Assembly (NCBI RefSeq): GCF_040958095.1
Contig: NC_091209.1
Location: forward strand, 7,510,589-7,574,588
Reading direction: 5' to 3'
DNA length: 64,000 bases
From: Procambarus clarkii
Taxonomy: Eukaryota; Arthropoda; Malacostraca; Decapoda; Cambaridae
This document shows, one piece after another, positions 9,521-20,129 of this stretch. Under the pieces are notes generated by a model. It worked only from the letters and a program-made list of their open reading frames with translations, did not search any database and was not told where the DNA came from. The first letter of the stretch is position 1. Each line of letters begins with the position of its first letter. A program made the translations under genes and the position numbers.

Positions 9521-12500
9521 TCAAAAATTAGCGGCAAAAATCGCCCGATTTTTGGCCGCTAGCGGCGAAAATCGCACGGTTTTTGGCCGCTAGCGGCGAA
9601 AATCGCGCTATTTTTGGCCGGTAGCGGCGAAAATCGCGATTTTTGCCCGCCAGCTACGAAAATCGCATGGTTTTTGGCCGCTAGCGGCGAAAATCGCGCT
9701 GTTTTTGGCAGGTAGCGGCGAAATTCGCGCAATTTTTGCCCGCCAGCTGCAAAAATCGCATGGTTTCTGGCCGCTAGCGTCGAAAATCGCGCGGTTTTTG
9801 ACTGGTAGCGGCGTAAATAGCGCTATTTTTGCCCGCCAGCTGCAAAAATCGCATAGTTTTTGGCCGCTAGCGGCGAAAATCGCGCTGTTTTTGGCAGGTA
9901 GCGGCGAAATTCGCGCAATTTTTGCCCGCCAGCTGCAAAAATCGCATGGTTTCTGGCCGCTAGCGTCGAAAATAGCGCGGTTTTCGGCCGTTAGCGGCAA
10001 AAATCGCCCGATTTTTGGCCGCTAGCGGCGAAAATCGCAGGGTTTTTGGCCGCTAGCGGCGAAAATCGCGCTATTTTTGGCCGGTAGCGGCGAAAATCGC
10101 GATTTTTGCCCGCCAGCTGCGAAAATCGCATGGTTTTTGCGCAAAATAGCGCGGTTTTCGGCCGTTAGCGGCAAAAATTGCCCGATTTTTGGCCGCTAGC
10201 GGCGAAAATCGCACGGTTTTTGGCCGCTAGCGGCGAAAATCGCGCTATTTTTGGCCGGTAGCGGCGAAAATCGCACGGTTTTTGGCCGGTAGCGGCAAAA
10301 ATTGCGCTATTTTTGGCCGGTAGCGGCGAAAATCGCGATTTTTGCCCGCCAGCTGCGAAAATCGCATGGTTTTTGCGCAAAATAGCGCGGTTTTCGGCCG
10401 TTAGCGGCAAAAATCGCCCGATTTTTTGCCGCTAGCGGCGAAAATCGCGCGATTTTTGGCCGGTAGCGGCGAAAATCTCGATTTTTGCCCGCCAGCTGCG
10501 AAAATCGCATGGTTTTTGGCCGGTAGCGGCGAAAATCGCGCGGTTTTTGGCCGGTAGCGGCAAAAATTGCGCTATTTTTCGCCGGTAGCGGCGAAAATCG
10601 CGATTTTTGCCCTCCAGCTGCGAAAGTCGCATAGTTTTTGCGCAAAATAGCGCGGTTTTCGGCCGTTAGCGGCAAAAATCGCCCGATTTTTGGCCGCTAG
10701 CGGCGAAAATCGCACGGTTTTTGGCCGCTAGCGGCAAAAATCGCTCTATTTTTGGCCGGTAGCGGCGAAAATCGCGATTTTTGCCCGCCAGCTGCGAAAA
10801 TCTCATGGTTTTTGGCCGGTAGCGGCGAAAATCGCGCGGTTTTTGGCCGGTAGCGGCGAAAATCGCGCTATTTTTGGCCGGTAGCGGCGAAAATCGCGAT
10901 TTTTCCCCGCCAGCTGCGAAAATCGCATGGTTTTTGCGCAAAATAGCGCGGTTTTCGGCCGTTAGCGGCAAAAATCGCCCGATTTTTGGCCGCTAATTTC
11001 AAAAATCGCCCGATTTTTGGCCGTTAGCGGCGAAAATCGCACGGTTTTATACAATACAATACAATACAATACAAAACAATTTTATTTAGGTAAGGTACAT
11101 ACATACAATAAATATTTACAAGGATTGTTTAACTTATAGGTATAGCTAGTACATACAATGCCTAAAGCCACTATTACGCAAAGCGTTTCGGGCATTCGGG
11201 CGCTAGCGGTTTTTGGCCGCTAGCGGCGAAAATCGCGCTATTTTTGGCCGGTAGCGGCGAAAATCGCGATTTTTGCCCACCAGCTGCGAAAATCGCATGG
11301 TTTTTGGCCGGTAGCGGCGAAAATCGCGCGGTTTTTGGCCGGTAGCGGCGTAAATAGCGCTATTTTTGCGCACCAGCTGCAAAAATCGCCCGATTTTTGG
11401 CCGCTAGCGGCGAAAATCGCACGGTTTTTGGCCGGTAGCGGCAAAAATTGCGCTATTTTTGGCCGGTAGCGGCGAAAATCGCGATTTTTGCCCACCAGCT
11501 GCGAAAATCGCATGGTTTTTGGCCGGTAGCGGCGAAAATCGCGCGGTTTTTGGCCGGTAGCGGCGTAAATAGCGCTATTTTTGCGCACCAGCTGCAAAAA
11601 TCGCCCGATTTTTGGCCGCTAGCGGCGAAAATCACACGGTTTTTGGCCGGTAGCGGCAAAAATTGCGCTATTTTTGGCCGGTAGCGGCGAAAATCGCGAT
11701 TTTTGCCCGCCAGCTGCGAAAATCGCATGGTTTTTGCGCAAAATAGCGCGGTTTTCTGCCGTTAGCGGCAAAAATCGCCCGATTTTTGGCCGCTAGCGGC
11801 GAAAATCGCACTGTTTTTGGCCGCTAGCGGCGAAAATCGCGCTATTTTTGGCCGGTAGCGGCGAAAGTCGCGATTTTTGCCCGCCAGCTGCGAAAATCGC
11901 ATGGTTTTTGCGCAAAACAGCGCGGTTTTCGGCCGTTAGCGGCAAAAAACGCCTGATTTTTGGCTGCTAGCGGCGAAAATCGCGATTTTTGCCCGCCAGC
12001 TGCGAAAATCGCATGGTTTTTGGCCGGTAGCGGCGAAAATCGCGCGGTTTTTGGCCGGTAGCGGCGAAAATCGCGCGGTTTTTGGCCGGTAGCGGCGTAA
12101 ATAGCGCTATTTTTGCGCACCAGCTGCAAAAATCGCCCGATTTTTGGCCGCTAGCGGCAAAAATCGCCCGATTTTTGGCCGCCTACGGCGAAAATCGCGC
12201 GGTTTTTGGCCGGTAGCGGCGACAATCGCGCTATTTTTGGCCGGTAGCGGCGAAAATCGCGATTTTTGCCCGCCAGCTGCGAAAATCGCATGGTTTTTGC
12301 GCAAAATAGCGCGGTTTTCGGCCGTTAGCGGCAAAAATCGCCCGATTTTTGGCCGCTAGCGGCGAAAATCGCACGGTTTTTGGCCGGTAGCGGCGAAAAT
12401 CGCGCTATTTTTGGCCGGTAGCGGCGAAAATTGCGCGGTTTTTGGCCGGTAGCGGCGAAAATCGCGCGATTTTTGCCCGCCAGCTACGAAAATCGTAGGG

Positions 12501-13690
12501 GCGAAAATCGCTAGGGGCGAAAATCGCCGATTTATGGCCGCTAGCGGCGAAAATCGCGCAATTTTTGGCCGGTAGCGGCGAAAATCGCGCGATTTTTGCC
12601 CGCCAGCTGCGAAAATCGCACGGTTTTTGGCCGGTAGCGGCGAAAATCGCGCGATTTTTGCCCGCCAGTTGCAAAAATCGCACGGTTTTTGGCCGCTACC
12701 GGCGAAAATCGCCCGATTTTTGGCCGCTACCTGCGAAAATCGCGCGATTTTTGGCCGCTAGCGGCGAAAATCGCCTGATTTTTGGCCGCTAGCGGCGAAA
12801 ATCCCGCGGTTTTTGGCCGCTAGCGGCGAAAATCGCCCGATTTTTGGCCGCTAGCGGCGAAAATTGCCCGATTTTTGGCCGCTAGGAGCGAAAATAGCCC
12901 GATTTTTGGCCGCTAGCAGCAAAAATTGCCCGATTTTCGACCTCTAGCGTCTAAAACCGCCCGATTTTTTGCCGCTTGGGTAAAAAATCTCCCGATTTTG
13001 GGGCTGCTAGCGGCGAAAATCGCGCAATTTTTGGCTGCTCTTGCGAAAATCGCACGATTTTTGCCCGCTAGCGGCAAAAATCGCTCGAACTTTGCCCGCT
13101 AGCGGCGAAATTCGCCCTTTTTTTTTGCCGCTACCGGCAAAAATCGCGCAATTTTTGGCCGCTACCGACGATAATCGCGCGGTTTTTTGCCGCTAGCGGC
13201 GAAAATCACCCGATTTTTGCCTGCTAGCGCCGAAAATCGCACCACTTTTCCCCGCTAGGGGCGAAATTCGCCCGATTTTTGGCCGCTACCGGCGAAAATC
13301 GGCCGATTTTTGGCCGTTAGCGGCGAAAATCGCCTGTTTTTTGCCTGCTAGCGGCGAAAATCGCACGGTTTTTGGCCGCTAGCGGCGAAAATCAGGCGAT
13401 TTTGGGCCGCTAGCGGCGAAAATCAGGCGATTTTGGGCCGCTAGCGGCGAAAATCGCGCAATTTTTGTCCGCTACCGGTAAAAATGGCGCGATTTTCGCC
13501 GGTAGCGGCCAAAAATCGGGTGAATTTCGCCGCTAGCGGCCAAAAATCGGGCGATTTTTGCCATTACCAGCCAAAAATCGGGCGATTTTCGCCGCTAGCG
13601 GCCAAAAATTGCGCGATTTTTGCTGGTAGCAGGCAAAAATCGGGCGATTTTCGCCGCTAGCGGACAAAAATCGGGCGAATTTCGCCACTA
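9521..13690. repeat. 4.2-kb satellite array with a 31-bp palindromic monomer
   Basis: The unit is close to GCGGCGAAAATCGCNCGATTTTTGGCCGCTA (31 bp). Two nested inverted repeats make it up: the CCGCTAGCGG junction and AAAATCGC/GCGATTTT. Variants include CCGGTAGCGG junctions, CCCGCCAGCTGCG units, and a GCGCAAAATAGCGCGG variant that recurs at about 10140, 10376, 10648, 10937, 11737, 11917 and 12299. Units are well conserved to about 12850 and diverge after that. Because 31 is not a multiple of 3, the array is open in several frames on both strands and gives about 20 spurious frames (AKNRAIFAA and similar). Its GC content stands out sharply from the flanks. One LINE tail is inserted in it. Confidence 0.95.
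11047..11205 (-). mobile_element. LINE 3' tail inserted in the satellite
   Basis: (ACAAT)n at the left, then a - strand LINE tail (TGCCCGAAACGCTTTGCGTAATAGTGGC and UTR). It splits the satellite and is 5'-truncated to about 150 bp. It is nearly identical to the tail of the LINE copy at 47151. Confidence 0.85.
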
Positions 13691-13744
13691 CTGGGCTACT
13701 TTCGCTATTTTGTAGCCTTTTAATTTGGGCTACAAAATGTTCCA

Positions 13745-13900
13745 CAAGGAAATGTGTGTAAATGTTAAGGTTAGATTGGTGGAACATTAATACCAATGTT
13801 TATTCAAAGGAATGTGTACAAAGAACTTAAGAGTAATGTACAATTATAGGGACAGGAGTTACACAATCTATGAAGCCTGTTATGCAAAGCATTTCGGGCA
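13745..13900 (-). mobile_element. Old LINE 3' tail beside the satellite
   Basis: On the - strand, TGCCCGAAATGCTTTGCATAACAGGCTTC and a short UTR. The tail motif is diverged, so this is an old insertion. The + strand frame at 13812 is not supported. Confidence 0.5.
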
Positions 13901-14480
13901 AAACCAAAATAAATGGATAAAAAAAGTTAACCAAGGTGAGAGGGGTAAAACACGTAATACTAAAGGAGAAAAGCTAACAGAAGAGGACAGTCATGGAAAA
14001 TAAATGAATTTGTTTAATGTGTATGTGTTAAGATATAACGAGTGCTCGTGAAGATGGATAATTATGTGAATTAGTAGCTAAACTGGATGAAGCTGTAATG
14101 TGTAAATATTAAGACAATAGTTACCTAAGTAAGGTGATGGAAAAGTACCTATAATCTAACGTATATAGTTAAGATAAATAGAACAATGATAGTCTATTTT
14201 TTAATAGCTCATTACTGCGCTCCCATAGAGTATTTTTGGCCACCATTCAAGTGTAACATACGATGATATGTTATTTGGTTGATTTAGATACAGAGTTTAG
14301 TGGTTTTTCATATTTAGTTAGTAGTTTTGGTTACAGCAGTCAGTCTGTTGGTAGTGTCTTAGAAGTTAACATAACACAAGTCAGTCGAAGAGATTCAAGA
14401 GGGAGGATATATGACAGTGTCAGACCACGGAGGAAGAATTGTAACAGGCATTTCCTTAAGTACTTTCGTATATTAATACA
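13901..14480. other. Unassigned AT-rich DNA
   Basis: No gene recognised. The 127-aa frame starting at 14263 runs into a SINE and is not coding. Confidence 0.4.
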
Positions 14481-14481
14481 T

Positions 14482-14509
14482 CTTCAGAAGGAATTAATTC
14501 CTTCTGAAG
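14482..14509. repeat. Perfect 28-bp palindrome
   Basis: CTTCAGAAGGAATT and its exact complement meet without a spacer, just before the SINE start at 14516. Confidence 0.9.
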
Positions 14510-14515
14510 TTTACA

Positions 14516-14784
14516 GTCTCCGTGGTGTAGTGGTAAGACACTCGCCTGGCGTTCCGCGAGCGCTATGTCATGGGTTCATATCCTGGCCGGGGAGGATTTA
14601 CTGGGCGCAATTCCTTAACTGTAGCCTCTGTTTAACGCAACAGTAAAATGTGTACTTGGATGAAAAAACGATTCTTCGCGGCAGGGGATCGTATTCCAGG
14701 GACTTGCCCGAAACGCTACGCGTACTAGTGGCTGTACATGAATGTAACAACTCTTGTATATATCTCAAAAAAAAAAAAAAAAAA
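14516..14784 (+). mobile_element. tRNA-derived SINE (family A), full length
   Basis: The head carries an A box (GTGGTGTAGTGGTAAGA) and a B box (GGGTTCATATCC). A tRNA-unrelated body follows, ending TGCCCGAAACGCTACGCGTACTAGTGGCTGTAC...CTTGTATATATCTC and an A18 tail. Other copies lie at 45661 (full), 31645 (head and body) and 27255 (tail). The 3' motif is shared with the local LINE tails. Confidence 0.85.
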
Positions 14785-15079
14785 GATGCAGCCTGGAGCA
14801 GAGCAGAGCTGAGTGAGGCTGGAGTCGAGGAGGGTGGCAGCTCGATGTGGGACGAGAGTGTAGCAGCTCGATTCGGGACGTGTGTGTGGAAGCTCAAGGT
14901 AGCCAGAGTCTGGATGTCTGCTGTGTCGAAGCTGAAGCATTTTGGGGTCGGTTGGAACTGGACATGTCGAGTGCTACATTCTTGAGGTTGAAAATGTTCA
15001 GTAACTCTCAAGTGTCTGTACTGAACCACTGTAGAAATTATACTGATGATTAATCTGTTGTTGCTTTATATTTAGTTAC

Positions 15080-15155
15080 TCAGGAACAAAAGTTCCAAAG
15101 TAGCGCGGGCTATGGTGAGCCCATAGTGGACTTACCTGGCACAGGAGCGGGGCTG
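15080..15155 (+). repeat. Dispersed repeat GAACAAAAGTTCCAA type
   Basis: GGAACAAAAGTTCCAAAGTAGC, then GGGCTATGGTGAGCCCATAG, recurs diverged at 57477-57525. It contains two short inverted repeats (GGAAC/GTTCC and GGGCT/AGCCC). Family unknown. Confidence 0.5.
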
Positions 15156-15320
15156 TAACTTTCGATGATTATTCGCTTCTTGATTGCTTATATAAACGGA
15201 CCACACCTCACCTAATACTGAAGTAATGTTATCCGTAATAATCCACTAAAGAGATATTAGTGGATTAAGTAGACTTAAACTCATCTCGTTAAGCTAAGGA
15301 GAGTTTGGAACGAGTATGTG

Positions 15321-15566
15321 GGGCCTCGTAGCCTGGTGGATAGCGCGCAGGATTCGTAATTCTGTGGCGCGGGTTCGATTCCCGCACGAGGCAGAAGCAA
15401 ATGGGCAAAGTTTCTTTCACCCTGAATGCCCCTGTTACCTAGCAGTAAATAGGTACCTGGGAGTTAGTCAGCTGTCACGGGCTGCTTCCTGGGGGTGGAG
15501 GCCTGGTCGAGGACCGGGCCGCGGGGACACTAAAGCCCCGAAATCATCTCAAGATAACCTCAAGAT
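15321..15566 (+). mobile_element. tRNA-Thr-derived SINE (family B), full length
   Basis: A 71-nt tRNA-like head (15323-15393) is followed by a body AGCAAATGGGCAAAGTTTC...GGTACCTGGGAGTTAGTCAGC...GACCGGGCCGCGGGGACAC, ending in CTCAAGATAACCTCAAGATA. A second copy without the head lies at 20130-20296. Weaker copies lie at 25985-26050 and 61195-61440. Confidence 0.85.
15323..15393 (+). tRNA. tRNA-Thr(CGT)-like head of the SINE
   Basis: The acceptor arms GCCTCGT/ACGAGGC and the T arm GCGGG/CCCGC pair perfectly. The anticodon stem CAGGA/TTCTG has loop TTCGTAA with anticodon CGT. It folds as a complete tRNA, but the SINE body follows directly and there is no T-run terminator. It is best read as a pol III promoter rather than a working tRNA gene. 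Confidence 0.7.
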
Positions 15567-15589
15567 ATGTTATCGATATAATACAGTAT

Positions 15590-15930
15590 AATCGCTACAT
15601 AACTCCCCCTCCCAGGGAATGAAAGAAGAGAAATACAACACAAATATGAGGCTACTATTCCCTGGATCGCTGTGGAGCATGTAGTTTGGTAGCTGCAAGA
15701 TGCAGGCAGCGTGCAGACAAGCTCGATGTAGCAGAAGAGAAGAATGTGCACGGTTGTTGTGTCCCGGGTCTCTGGTGAAGCCTTTAGATCCGGGGCTGAA
15801 GGGCTCGGGCACAAGGACCATAGGAGGTAATATAGGCACGTAGTCAGGACAATGAGGGAATCACTGTTAGAGCTGAATTGTCCTGGCAGTGATGTCGAAG
15901 AGTCGGAAATGCAAACTGTACATCCTGTAC
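15590..15930 (-). mobile_element. Possible 3' remnant of another LTR retroelement
   Basis: On the - strand, a purine run GGGAGGGGGAGTTATGTAG near 15610-15595 resembles a PPT followed by an LTR start. Upstream is a 125-aa open stretch rich in Ser/Thr/Cys with no recognised domain. No second LTR is present. The assignment is tentative. Confidence 0.25.
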
Positions 15931-15934
15931 TGCG

Positions 15935-17578
15935 CAACGAAAGTCAAATAAAATAAAATCAAATTAAATGTTTACACAGGTAAAAGTACATGCAAACAAG
16001 ACGAGTTACAAATATAATGTTGGATTTCTAGAAAAAGCTAGTACATACTATGCCTAAAGTCACTAATATGCAAGGTGTGGGAAAGAACACTTAGACTAAA
16101 ACTTAATACTAATTGAGTTGAAAAAGAGAAAAAGGGGAGAAAAAACATGGCAGAAATCAGCAGTTATACAAGTTGGTCAACAAACAGTATTAAAAAAAAA
16201 ATTAAAAAAATGTCATGTCAAAAAAGTCAAATATTGTTTGAAAATAGCAAGACATGGGTTTACATATAGGGGGTGAGGTAGGTTACATGGAGCTTATTAG
16301 GTAGTATGTACTTAGTTTTTCTCTTAAACTGGTTGAGAGGGGTACAGCCTTTGACGTGATTTGGAAGGTCATTCCACATTCTGGGTCCCTTGATTTGTAG
16401 AGCATTTCTAGTTTGGTTAAGGCACACTCTTGGAATATCAAATGGGTATTTGTTTCTTGTGTGGTGCCCATGGGTTCTGTTACAACTTTCTAGGAAGCTT
16501 TTAAGGTCAGGATTGACATTACAGTATAGAGTTTTAAATATATAGAGTACACATGAAGGGATGTGCAATGACTTAATATCTAACATATTCAAAGATTTAA
16601 GTAAGGGTACCAAGTGCTGTCTGGGGGCCAGAGTTTGATATTGTTTGCCCGAAACGCTTTGCGTAATAAGTGGCTTTAGGCATTGTATGTACCAGCTCTG
16701 TCTATAAACCTAGCAATTTTTGTAAAAATCTTGTATGTATGTACCTTACCTGAATAAATATTTTATTTTGTTCTAATAGCAGCTTTGTGCTGAGCAATTA
16801 GAGAACGTAGATAATTATGGATAATAGAACCCCAAACAAATACCATAATTGAGATAAGGATAGAGGAGAGAGTAATAGAGCGACACCAGGGCAGGGCGAG
16901 GTACATAATATCTAATCTTAGAAAAATAGCAACAGTTTTAGAAACTTTTTGCAATATTTAGAATGTGACCCTGGAAATTCAGCTTGTTATTGATGAGGAC
17001 ACCAAGAAATTTACTATCTTTGTTACTAATTTGGATATTATTTATTCTTAGATTAATTTGATCCGAGGATTTATTACCAAACAAAATATAGAAAGTTTTG
17101 TGAATGTTAAGGGTGAGTTTGTTAGCAGTGAGCCAAAGATGGACTGTCTAGTTCAGTATTCACTGACATTTAGAGCAAGAGGATCAGGACTGGAGAAAAT
17201 GAAGGTTGTGTCATCAGCAAATAAAATTGGTTAGAGGTGTTAAGAGGCATTTGGAAGGTCAATGCAGATGAGAAAGAGGAGAGGACCAAGTATGCTGCCC
17301 TGTGGAACACCAATGTTGATGGGTAGGGTGGGAGAAATGGAATTATTCACAAACATACTGAAGCCTGTCACTAAGGTAAGACCGATGGTATTGGAGAGAG
17401 AGTGACTACCGATTCCATAATGATGTAATTTAAGAAGGTTTTGGTGGTTGACAGTGTCAAGTCTTATGTAGGTCAACAAATAAGCCAACAGGGAACTCAT
17501 TTTTATCAAGAGCTGCATGTATCAAATTAATCATACTAATCAGTGCATCGTTAGTGCGTTTTTTGGGTCTGAATTTAG
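15935..17578 (-). pseudogene. CR1/L2-like LINE copy B, decayed RT and 3' UTR
   Basis: The tail is (AAAAT)n at 15940-15965, then UTR, then the RT frame in pieces. Residues near 16260-16613 match the RT C-terminus of copies C, D and E (KSLNMLDIKSLH, RNKYPFDIPRV, IKGPRMWNDLPNHVK). 17240-17518 covers GVPQGSILGPLLFL, where the domain follows the catalytic motif A. Many stops and shifts occur. The copy is 5'-truncated and carries a nested tail insertion at 16646-16767. It is much older than copies C-E. Confidence 0.85.
16646..16767 (+). mobile_element. LINE 3' tail inserted in LINE copy B, opposite strand
   Basis: TGCCCGAAACGCTTTGCGTAATAAGTGGC...AATAAATATTTTATTTT in + orientation interrupts the - strand RT. 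TTGTT is present on both sides, and the uninterrupted sequence is visible in the other copies. Confidence 0.8.
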
Positions 17579-17579
17579 T

Positions 17580-18000
17580 TAATACTGTATATTTATATTA
17601 TATATATTTGTATGCTAAATAATATATATTTTGCACATAAATACAAAATTTATACATATATATGCTAAAATTAATTTAGTTTCTACCAAAATTAGTGGCT
17701 CATCTCAAAGGGTTAAATCATGTATGGTGTAATGTGTAATTAGTATACTAATGCATCAACATTTTCAAATTGAATCTAGTGATTTCCCAGCTACATTTCC
17801 AGTATAGTAATTTCAAGCCTTGTAAAGCGAGTTAATTTCCAATGGTTTGTTAAATAGTAAGTGCAGCTGTTGTGATATTGATAAGTAGTCTGACAGGTTA
17901 ACTAAGCCTTAGTAAATCTAATTTGAATTAGAGTAAATTTAAACAAGTATAACTTTAAATGGTTTAAAGAAATTAAAGATCAGATGTAGTTAAAAATAAA
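17580..18000. other. AT-rich unassigned DNA
   Basis: Simple AT-rich stretches (for example ATATATATTTGTATGC). Nothing recognised. Confidence 0.4.
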
Positions 18001-18001
18001 A

Positions 18002-18375
18002 GGCAATGGTGTGAAACTAGAATTCTGGTTAATCCTAGACACCTGTCATGCCATAACTATTGGATGGTTGCAAAACCTCCCAATGAACTTAGTAAAGTTA
18101 TTCAGCTTTGATAATCTTGGCACAACAAGTTAAGGCAGGTGTCATGATTATCAAAGCAGAATAACTTTGCAAGTAATTTCATTGGGAGGTTTTACAACTA
18201 CCCGGTAGTTTAGGGGTAACATAGGTGTTATGTTAACCAGAATGGTAGTCACACCATTACCTCAGTAGTTTTGGGGTAACATAGGTGTTATGTTAACCAG
18301 AATGGTAGTAACACCATTACCTCAGTAGTTTCTAGATCACACCTGTGATCTAAACATTACTGGTTCCTAAACCAG
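18002..18375. mobile_element. Fold-back element with internal 60-bp duplication
   Basis: The arms at 18002-18090 (GGCAATGGTGTGA..., CAAAACCTCCCAATGAA) and 18180-18260 (TTCATTGGGAGGTTTTAC..., GTCACACCATTACC) are inverted copies. The outer right part (GGGGTAACATAGGTGTTATG...) is repeated in tandem at 18208 and 18268. It looks like a MITE; no TSD identified. Confidence 0.65.
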
Positions 18376-18527
18376 TAGTGTAATAATTTGATCAAGAGTA
18401 AATAAACTTAGGGACAGACTGATAGACATTTTATTATCCAAAACATACAGAGCAGAACTAAGTATCTTGAAAATTGGCTCCAGCATGTCATTCCCTTCCA
18501 TATATTGGTCCTCCTTGTTTAGTAGTA

Positions 18528-18815
18528 TGTTCAGTAATGAACATCAGTTACAGTTGTTCCTGTAATAAACGGACTGTTTATTACACTGGACTGTTTGTCC
18601 TGTTTGGTCAAACTGGATGCATGTTGTACCTGTGACCAGTCCCTCTTAAACCATGGGTACAGTTTGACCAAACAGGACATTTGGTGACACTGTACCCATG
18701 GTTTAAGAGACTGGTCACATGTACAATATGCATCCAGCTTCACCAAACAGGACCTAGACAACTAATGTACTTGCTGTTTAGTTATTACAGGAACTAACAT
18801 GTTCATTACTGAACA
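18528..18815. mobile_element. 288-bp fold-back element (near-complete palindrome)
   Basis: The ends are TGTTCAGTAATGAACA and TGTTCATTACTGAACA. The arms pair along most of their length, for example GTCCTGTTTGGTCAAACTGG with CCAGCTTCACCAAACAGGAC, and CTCTTAAACCATGGGTACAG with CTGTACCCATGGTTTAAGAG. The centre is near 18675. The size and structure fit a non-autonomous fold-back transposon; the family is unknown. Confidence 0.8.
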
Positions 18816-18829
18816 TTCTAAAACAAGAT

Positions 18830-19340
18830 ATGCTACACAGTAGCATCCAATACTTGCATCAAACTGAAGAAAATATTTTTATATACTTCAACATTGTAGA
18901 TGTTCTCACCCTCTACACCTGTCAGATAAGAAGAGTAAACATTAGAAACCATCCATCTCAGAATGCAACAATCCTTAACTCAAGTTATACTTGGGAGCAT
19001 GTTATTTAACCACTAACATTTGTTTAGTGTCAATACTTTAGCATTTTGCAGCCATCTTTCATGTTTTACAACTACCTGTAGTAGTTTAACAAAATACTGT
19101 TAAGCAAACATTGTCAAGTTAATAAATCTATCAAGTAATATTCACTTAAATTATGACAACACTTTACCAAGTGTATTTACTAAACTTACATCTGTTCAAC
19201 ATTACCCACCTTTAAAAATAGCTCATCTATTAAACCATGGAAAAGCCAGCCAACCAACCATTTCAATGATGTAGCCCTTGAACCAGCTAGCCAGCCACAA
19301 CCATCTTAAATGATTACAACTTTTTATAATCTTCCAAGCA
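18830..19340. other. Unassigned AT-rich DNA
   Basis: Nothing recognised. Confidence 0.35.
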
Positions 19341-19344
19341 AAAA

Positions 19345-19535
19345 AGTGTTGATGTGATGACTTATATTGAATTTTGTAACTAGCTCATCAAGATTGTAAC
19401 TTGCTTAGCTAAATGAATTGTGGGGTTCAGTCCCTGAGCCCATTATGTGCCTCTGTAACCCTTTCTACTACCGCCCACAAGATGGGTATGGGGTGCATAA
19501 TAAATGAACTAAACTAACTAAACTAAACTAACTTC
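19345..19535 (+). mobile_element. 3' tail of an RNase H-bearing LINE, 5'-truncated
   Basis: Nearly identical to 29970-30146: GATGTGATGACTTATATTGA...GGGTATGGGGTGCATAATAAATGAACTAAACTAAC. It ends in (ACTAA)n. A much older relative is at 23955-24050. Confidence 0.8.
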
Positions 19536-19659
19536 CAAGCAAGTGCACAAGACAGAGGATTGATCAGGTGCCAATCTAACTGTAGCCTGTTCACCTACCA
19601 GTGAACGGGTACCTGGTGGTTAAATTATTTATGAGGTCATTGAGGGGGGGAGTGGGGGT

Positions 19660-19720
19660 GTTAAGCAAGTAATTATCAAAAGGAGGCACCAAACTGAAAA
19701 GGCTGTGTGGGGGGTGTCAA
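19660..19720 (+). repeat. Dispersed repeat AAGTAATTATCAAAAG type, copy 1
   Basis: GCAAGTAATTATCAAAAGGAGGCACCAAACTG, then AAGGCTGTGTGG. This matches the first part of copies at 20975 and 52965. Confidence 0.55.
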
Positions 19721-20129
19721 GGACCTGCCCCAAACTATGCATGCTAGTGCCTCTCGTATGCAATAATTTAATCTTCTCAGGGTCCCTGCCACAAACTGCC
19801 AGGAGTTTGCATTTCTTACTACAAAGAAAAACAAGAAAATAGTCAATAGATCACATGCCCTATCCTTGTACTCTGCCCAACAACCCCATCACTGCCATTA
19901 GTAAAATACACAGCAAAGAATATACACCATCCACCTTCAGAAACTAAAGACCAACTAGCATTATGCTGCAGGTAAAGATGACCATGGCACCCATCAGTGA
20001 TTTTAAACTTTAATCTATGCTGAAACATTCCATTCACCTGGGCTCAAACCCTGGACCCCAGGCGAGTCAAAACCTCTCAAACTACCAGTAGCCTATTAAT
20101 GAAATTAAACCGAAACAACGGGCAGAAAC

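Noticed and set aside
9600-12800. About 20 overlapping open frames of 66-130 codons on both strands
   Set aside because: All are translations of the 31-bp satellite. The unit is not a multiple of three and lacks stops in several frames, so long openings are automatic.
9521-13690. Looks like a CRISPR array (short palindromic repeats in tandem)
   Set aside because: There are no unique spacers between the units, the setting is a eukaryotic chromosome, and there are no cas genes. It is a satellite.
14263-14646. 127-aa + strand protein
   Set aside because: Its second half is the SINE head and the first half has no domain or splice support.
15323-15393. Functional tRNA-Thr gene
   Set aside because: It is the head of a SINE, with the SINE body attached and no terminator. 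Another copy of the body occurs elsewhere.
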